Source: CAYRIH01 sp964424375
GTDB lineage: Bacteria; Patescibacteriota; Kazan-3B-28; UBA10110
Direction of reading: 5' to 3'
Assembly: GCA_964424375.1 (NCBI GenBank)
Contig: CAYRIH010000001.1
Location: 1-64,000 of the forward strand
DNA length: 64,000 nt
Positions 61,166 through 64,000 of the stretch are shown here, one piece after another (the stretch's first letter is position 1; each line of letters starts with the position of its first letter). The notes beneath the pieces were generated by a model. That model was not told the DNA's origin, ran no database searches, and was given only the letters and a program-made list of their open reading frames with translations. The position numbers and the translations under genes were made by a program.

Positions 61166-61188
61166 AAAAAACCCGCAAAAAGCGGGTT
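61166..61188 (-). terminator. intrinsic terminator after the 141-residue gene
   Basis: AACCCGC-AAAAA-GCGGGTT (61170-61188) with TTTTTTAT on the minus strand. Confidence 0.9.
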
Positions 61189-61220
61189 AATTGGTCGAGG
61201 GGTCGGAGTCAGAAATGGTA

Positions 61221-61646
61221 TTATTCTTCTGAATCCGGGGGGACAAGCACCCATTCAATACTTAAACGATCGGCATCCCAGTCAGCCAAAACCACGTTCT
61301 TTATGGATTGGTCTTCTGTGCGAGATACTTCATTCAAATAAGGTACAACAAGATATAAACAACCTTTATGTACCCCCTCATTCTTGGGTCTCGGCTGATT
61401 ATCAATCCTCTTCACCAGTCGTTCGCTGGACACTTGAGGAAGATCTAACCGGTTCTGAAGTATGTGAATTGTCAATATTCCAGATGCCTCGTCAGCCATA
61501 TCCAGTATGATGAATGGATATGCGTTGCACTGCTTGATAACTTCTCTACAGAAGCGAACTTTCTCCTCTTGGGTAGAGGAGGCTTTGATAATATCCACCG
61601 GAAAATCTGAAAGATCAGCCGGTGGTCTGCCTGTCATTATCAACAT
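61221..61646 (-). CDS. hypothetical protein, 141 residues
   Basis: ATG 61646 (MLIMTGRPPADLSDFPV) follows AAAGGAG; the longer frame lacks a site. Alternating hydrophobic strands and helices (FIILDMADEASGILTIHIL, GCLYLVVPYLNEV, NVVLADWDADRLSIEWVLV) suggest a compact alpha/beta fold; no family recognised. The C-terminus is acidic. Shares its promoter and leader with the tautomerase-like gene at 59845. Confidence 0.72.
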   Translation of the reverse strand: MLIMTGRPPADLSDFPVDIIKASSTQEEKVRFCREVIKQCNAYPFIILDMADEASGILTIHILQNRLDLPQVSSERLVKRIDNQPRPKNEGVHKGCLYLVVPYLNEVSRTEDQSIKNVVLADWDADRLSIEWVLVPPDSEE

Positions 61647-61681
61647 GGGTACGCTCTCCTTTTCAAGGTTTTTGATATCTG

Positions 61682-61710
61682 AATATACCAATTCTAATCT
61701 GATTAGTCAA
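61682..61710 (-). promoter_or_regulatory. promoter of the 141-residue gene
   Basis: TTGACT (61705-61710), 17-base spacer, TATATT (61682-61687), same sequence as at 59882-59910; the AAAAACCTTGAAAAGGAGA leader is also shared. Confidence 0.88.
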
Positions 61711-61740
61711 CAACTCCCTAACTCCTGACCAGGTAAACAA

Positions 61741-61778
61741 AACTGACTTTCAGGGTTATTTTTATCCTATTTCTTAAA
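61741..61778. repeat. partial copy R6 of the dispersed repeat
   Basis: ACTTTCAGGGTTATTTTTAT then CCTATTTCTTAAAC; continues into the same sequence that starts unit A at 59221. Confidence 0.75.
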
Positions 61779-62045
61779 CAAAGAATTTTTGTATAAACTG
61801 TTGGATTATGAGAAAATTGGCATGCCAGCAGGTAAAGGTGAGATGTTTGGGTCAAAGGGTGCTCTGGCACCCCCCTCCCTGTGGGCATGGGTTCTAACCA
61901 TGCCCACTTTTCTTGTGTAATTCTCATAATCATGAGAGAATTATTATGCTTATCAGGGAAAGGGGCTCTAATTTGCTCCAAAGAGGGGTTACAAATAGTA
62001 ACCCTCCCGACTTGTGGGCATGGTCCCCGACCATGCCCTTTTTTT
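61779..62045 (+). ncRNA. candidate structured small RNA, units B1 and B2
   Basis: B1 (61779-61912) begins like unit A, has GGGTGC-TCTG-GCACCC (61858-61873) and ends in GTGGGCATGG / CCATGCCCAC (61881-61907) with TTTTC. B2 begins ATCATGAGAGAATT near 61929, like B1's ATTATGAGAAAATT, has GGGTTAC-AAATA-GTAACCC (61986-62004) and ends in GGGCATGGT / ACCATGCCC (62016-62038) with a run of Ts. Short frames exist (ATG 61809; ATG 61932) but cross the hairpins. Confidence 0.42.
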
Positions 62046-62053
62046 ATGTATAG

Positions 62054-62130
62054 ATTCCCTGGCCGGGCAGGCTGGAGTCGCTTCGCTTCCCTGCCTACCG
62101 GCAGGCAGGCCAGAATGACCCTCCGTCGCC
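62054..62130. repeat. GC-rich palindromic region
   Basis: CCCTGGCC, then GCCTGCC-TACC-GGCAGGC and related GC-rich pieces. CCCTGGCC and GGGCAGGC also occur in the insert splitting repeat R2 (55205-55233). No gene in 62046-62202. Confidence 0.55.
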
Positions 62131-62202
62131 TTTCAGGCTATGGAGGGCTGTCGCAATAGGATGGATTCCAAATACTAAATTCTATATTCCAGATACTAAA
62201 TA

Positions 62203-63072
62203 CTAGCGGTAGTACACGCGATCCTCTATCCTCAAATCGACATACTGTGTAGGCAACTCTTTCATAGACCTTAAAACCTTAACTAAATTATTAATTTGAG
62301 TATCGATACTTCTGGTGGTATCAAAAATAATTGTCCAGCCTTCGGAAGTTACCACCTCAATCTCAAAAGTTGTTTCGGGCACTAGAACTCTTCTGGCTGA
62401 TACATTGGTTCGGCGAGGCAGATTGGACACGGCTGAGGTAACAAATTCTATAAAATCGGTTGTCACAATCTTTTGATTCAAATTAATAGGCACATTCTTT
62501 AAATCTTCTATTACTGTCAAAGGGCTATCTTCTGGCGCCACATCATAAACCACTCCAGCTCGGTTAACCATAAAACGCTCATTGTTAGTCTGCCAGATTA
62601 TGGTTGTTTCATGTTCACTAATCGTAACTACCAGTTTTTTCTTAAAAATCAGTTTTTTAAATCTAGCCTCTTTAATCTGTAATATAGACAATATTTGCTG
62701 GCTGGCCTGATTTTCATTGAACAAAAAAGCATTAACTGGCTCAAATCCATCTTGAAACATAGTCTGTTCTATATCAGTATCTGGCACTAAATGATTCCCC
62801 TGTATTTCCAGAGTAGTCAAAACAAAGGCTTGGGATCCCAATAGCAAATAAACTAATAAAGCCAAGACAACTCCCAGACCAACTTTAATCATATAATCTG
62901 ATATTTCTGGCAAAGGTCTAGTTTTAAGTTTGGGCCGCCATACTAATCTTCTAAGATGTCTCTTGGGTTGGACAACATCTGGTTTGGTTGTATAAAACAA
63001 TACCTTGGGCCCAGAAGTTCGCGGCTTTTTTTGCTTCAACAAAAATGAAAAAGAGAAACCCCTTTTAACCAT
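62203..63072 (-). CDS. ftsQ: cell division protein FtsQ/DivIB
   Basis: 289 residues. Basic cytosolic N-terminus, one helix (about residues 62-82, VGLGVVLALLVYLLLGSQAF), a POTRA domain (FVLTTLEIQGNHLVPDTDIEQTM) and the FtsQ domain (FKKLIFKKKLVVTISEHETTIIWQ, FMVNRAGVVYDV, VYYR end). Divisome linker protein. Follows murC by four bases, the dcw-cluster order. Confidence 0.92.
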   Translation of the reverse strand: MVKRGFSFSFLLKQKKPRTSGPKVLFYTTKPDVVQPKRHLRRLVWRPKLKTRPLPEISDYMIKVGLGVVLALLVYLLLGSQAFVLTTLEIQGNHLVPDTDIEQTMFQDGFEPVNAFLFNENQASQQILSILQIKEARFKKLIFKKKLVVTISEHETTIIWQTNNERFMVNRAGVVYDVAPEDSPLTVIEDLKNVPINLNQKIVTTDFIEFVTSAVSNLPRRTNVSARRVLVPETTFEIEVVTSEGWTIIFDTTRSIDTQINNLVKVLRSMKELPTQYVDLRIEDRVYYR

Positions 63073-63076
63073 CTAA

Positions 63077-64000
63077 TCATCCCCCAGTTTGATTCTTAAA
63101 AACCCCTAAGAAGGCATGGATCCACTCACTGTTTTGACCAGCCCCTAAAGATAAAACTACTTCATCTGATTTTAAAACCTTATTAAGATAATCAGTCACG
63201 GCATCAAAACTTGGCATATTTTTGGCATTACCGCTGATTTGATTAATTTCATCAACCAATTTCTGAGAATTAATTAATTTTTGTTCCTCTGGAGTATCTC
63301 TAACCGGTAAAATCGGAGCTATTAAAACTTCATCTGCATCTTTAAAACTATTAGCAAACTCATCTAATAAAAATCTGGTTCGACTAAACTGATGAGGCTG
63401 AAAAACTACTCTAATCTTTCTATTGCCAAAATAATCTCGGGTAGATTTAAGCATTGCCTTAATTTCAGTCGGGTGATGAGCATAATCATCTACAAAAGCC
63501 ACTCCTTTATAATCCCCTAGCATTTCAAATCTGCGCTTAGCCCCTTTAAATTGAACCAAAGCTTGATGAATATCTGCATCTTTGATTTTCAAATGTCTAG
63601 CCACGGCAATGGCGGACAAAGCATCCAAAACTAAATGTCGGCCAGGAAAATTAATATATGTTTCAAAGTTGCCTACCTTAAAACTCATTTTTGGGTTAGA
63701 TATTTTTAGTTCAGTAGCTCTAACATCATTATGCGGACCAAATCCAAAAGTAATAACTTTAGCTTTAGCCCGCGGCAAAATATCTTTGATATTTTCATCA
63801 TCTCCATTAGCTATGATTAATCCATCAACTGGGACTAATTCCAAAAACTGGGCAAAGGCTTCTTTAATTTCTTGAATGTCTTCATAATAATCCAAATGAT
63901 CCGCTTCTATATTAGTCAGCACAGCAATTTTTGGTTTCATGTCTAAAAATGACCTATCATATTCACAAGCTTCTACCACCATATATGGGCCTTTGCCCAA
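63077..64000 (-). CDS. murC: UDP-N-acetylmuramate-L-alanine ligase, C-terminal part
   Basis: The frame is open to the window edge, so the N-terminal Rossmann and Walker A regions are missing. Seen: VEACEYDRSFLDMKPKIAVLTNIEADHLDYY, GRHLVLDALSAIAVARHL, FVDDYAHHPTEIKAMLKSTR (MurC DDYAHHPTE), FQPHQFSRTRFLLDEFA. Adds L-Ala to UDP-MurNAc in wall synthesis. With murB at 24 kb it indicates a peptidoglycan pathway. Confidence 0.95.
   Translation of the reverse strand: MGKGPYMVVEACEYDRSFLDMKPKIAVLTNIEADHLDYYEDIQEIKEAFAQFLELVPVDGLIIANGDDENIKDILPRAKAKVITFGFGPHNDVRATELKISNPKMSFKVGNFETYINFPGRHLVLDALSAIAVARHLKIKDADIHQALVQFKGAKRRFEMLGDYKGVAFVDDYAHHPTEIKAMLKSTRDYFGNRKIRVVFQPHQFSRTRFLLDEFANSFKDADEVLIAPILPVRDTPEEQKLINSQKLVDEINQISGNAKNMPSFDAVTDYLNKVLKSDEVVLSLGAGQNSEWIHAFLGVFKNQTGG

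Noticed and set aside
54257..61778. integron-like attC sites between cassettes
   Set aside because: The repeats lack paired GTTRRRY/RYYYAAC core sites and no tyrosine integrase is in the window.
61881..62159. 92-codon plus-strand frame
   Set aside because: Crosses two terminator hairpins and a GC-rich repeat; no ribosome binding site and no recognisable protein.
1..64000. CRISPR arrays and IS elements
   Set aside because: No regularly spaced direct repeats, cas genes, transposase genes or IS ends were seen.

Overview
The window reads as an AT-rich bacterial chromosome fragment, most likely from the Candidate Phyla Radiation (Patescibacteria). That placement is an inference from the style of the gene set (short intergenic spaces, S16 and L32 with long charged tails, TM0106-type RecB nuclease, membrane-anchored cyclophilin, many small membrane proteins), not from a marker search. 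Four 10-N scaffold gaps (945, 9041, 18415, 19567) each break one gene. The standard code applies: TGA is used as a stop in several genes.

Core blocks. 1-4.6 kb: dprA (edge), an AI-2E family transporter, uvrB (with an in-frame TAA) and trmD. 11.8-26.9 kb: khpA, rpsP, rpmF, nusB, rnc, nrnA, rbfA, infB, rpsA, gyrA, murB, a RecB-like nuclease and dusB. 33-41.6 kb: cysS, recR, ybaB, cyclophilin, dnaB, dnaX. 62.2-64 kb: ftsQ and murC (edge). These genes overlap or nearly touch; many have weak Shine-Dalgarno sequences.

Accessory blocks look different: mostly single genes, each with its own sigma70-like promoter (nearly always a 17-base spacer), a strong AGGAGG, and a hairpin-T terminator. 4.6-11.7 kb is an apparent insertion into the khpA-trmD junction, because a copy of the first 22 codons of trmD was left behind. 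It carries tyrS, tRNA-Tyr, an EamA transporter, an alanine-dehydrogenase-like gene and a glutamate-cysteine-ligase-like gene preceded by a Tyr-codon-rich leader peptide and an attenuator. 26.9-30.3 kb holds a fused pyrE-pyrF, three unknown genes and a 17-residue peptide gene behind related promoters. 30.4-33.2 kb has a RelA/SpoT-domain protein, tRNA-Gln, a GIY-YIG protein and an sdpR-sdpI-like immunity pair.

43-55 kb is a defence island on the minus strand: a C5-cytosine methyltransferase coupled to a GHKL-ATPase/TIR-like protein, then a PLD-SNF2 helicase coupled to an Eco57I-like methylase, KTSC and NYN proteins, plus an HsdS remnant and a Doc-type toxin pair. 55-62 kb is built of small cassettes, including a radical SAM/SPASM enzyme followed one base later by a 39-residue Cys/Asp-rich peptide, which I read as a RiPP (ribosomally made, modified peptide) system. 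Dispersed repeats combining a palindromic terminator with a promoter sit at many gene boundaries here, and two loci share a candidate small-RNA unit ending in GGGCATGG/CCATGCCC hairpins.

The strongest leads are the RiPP pair, the tyrosine leader attenuator inside the inserted block, the GHKL-TIR/C5 methyltransferase couple, and the repeat-built cassette architecture.
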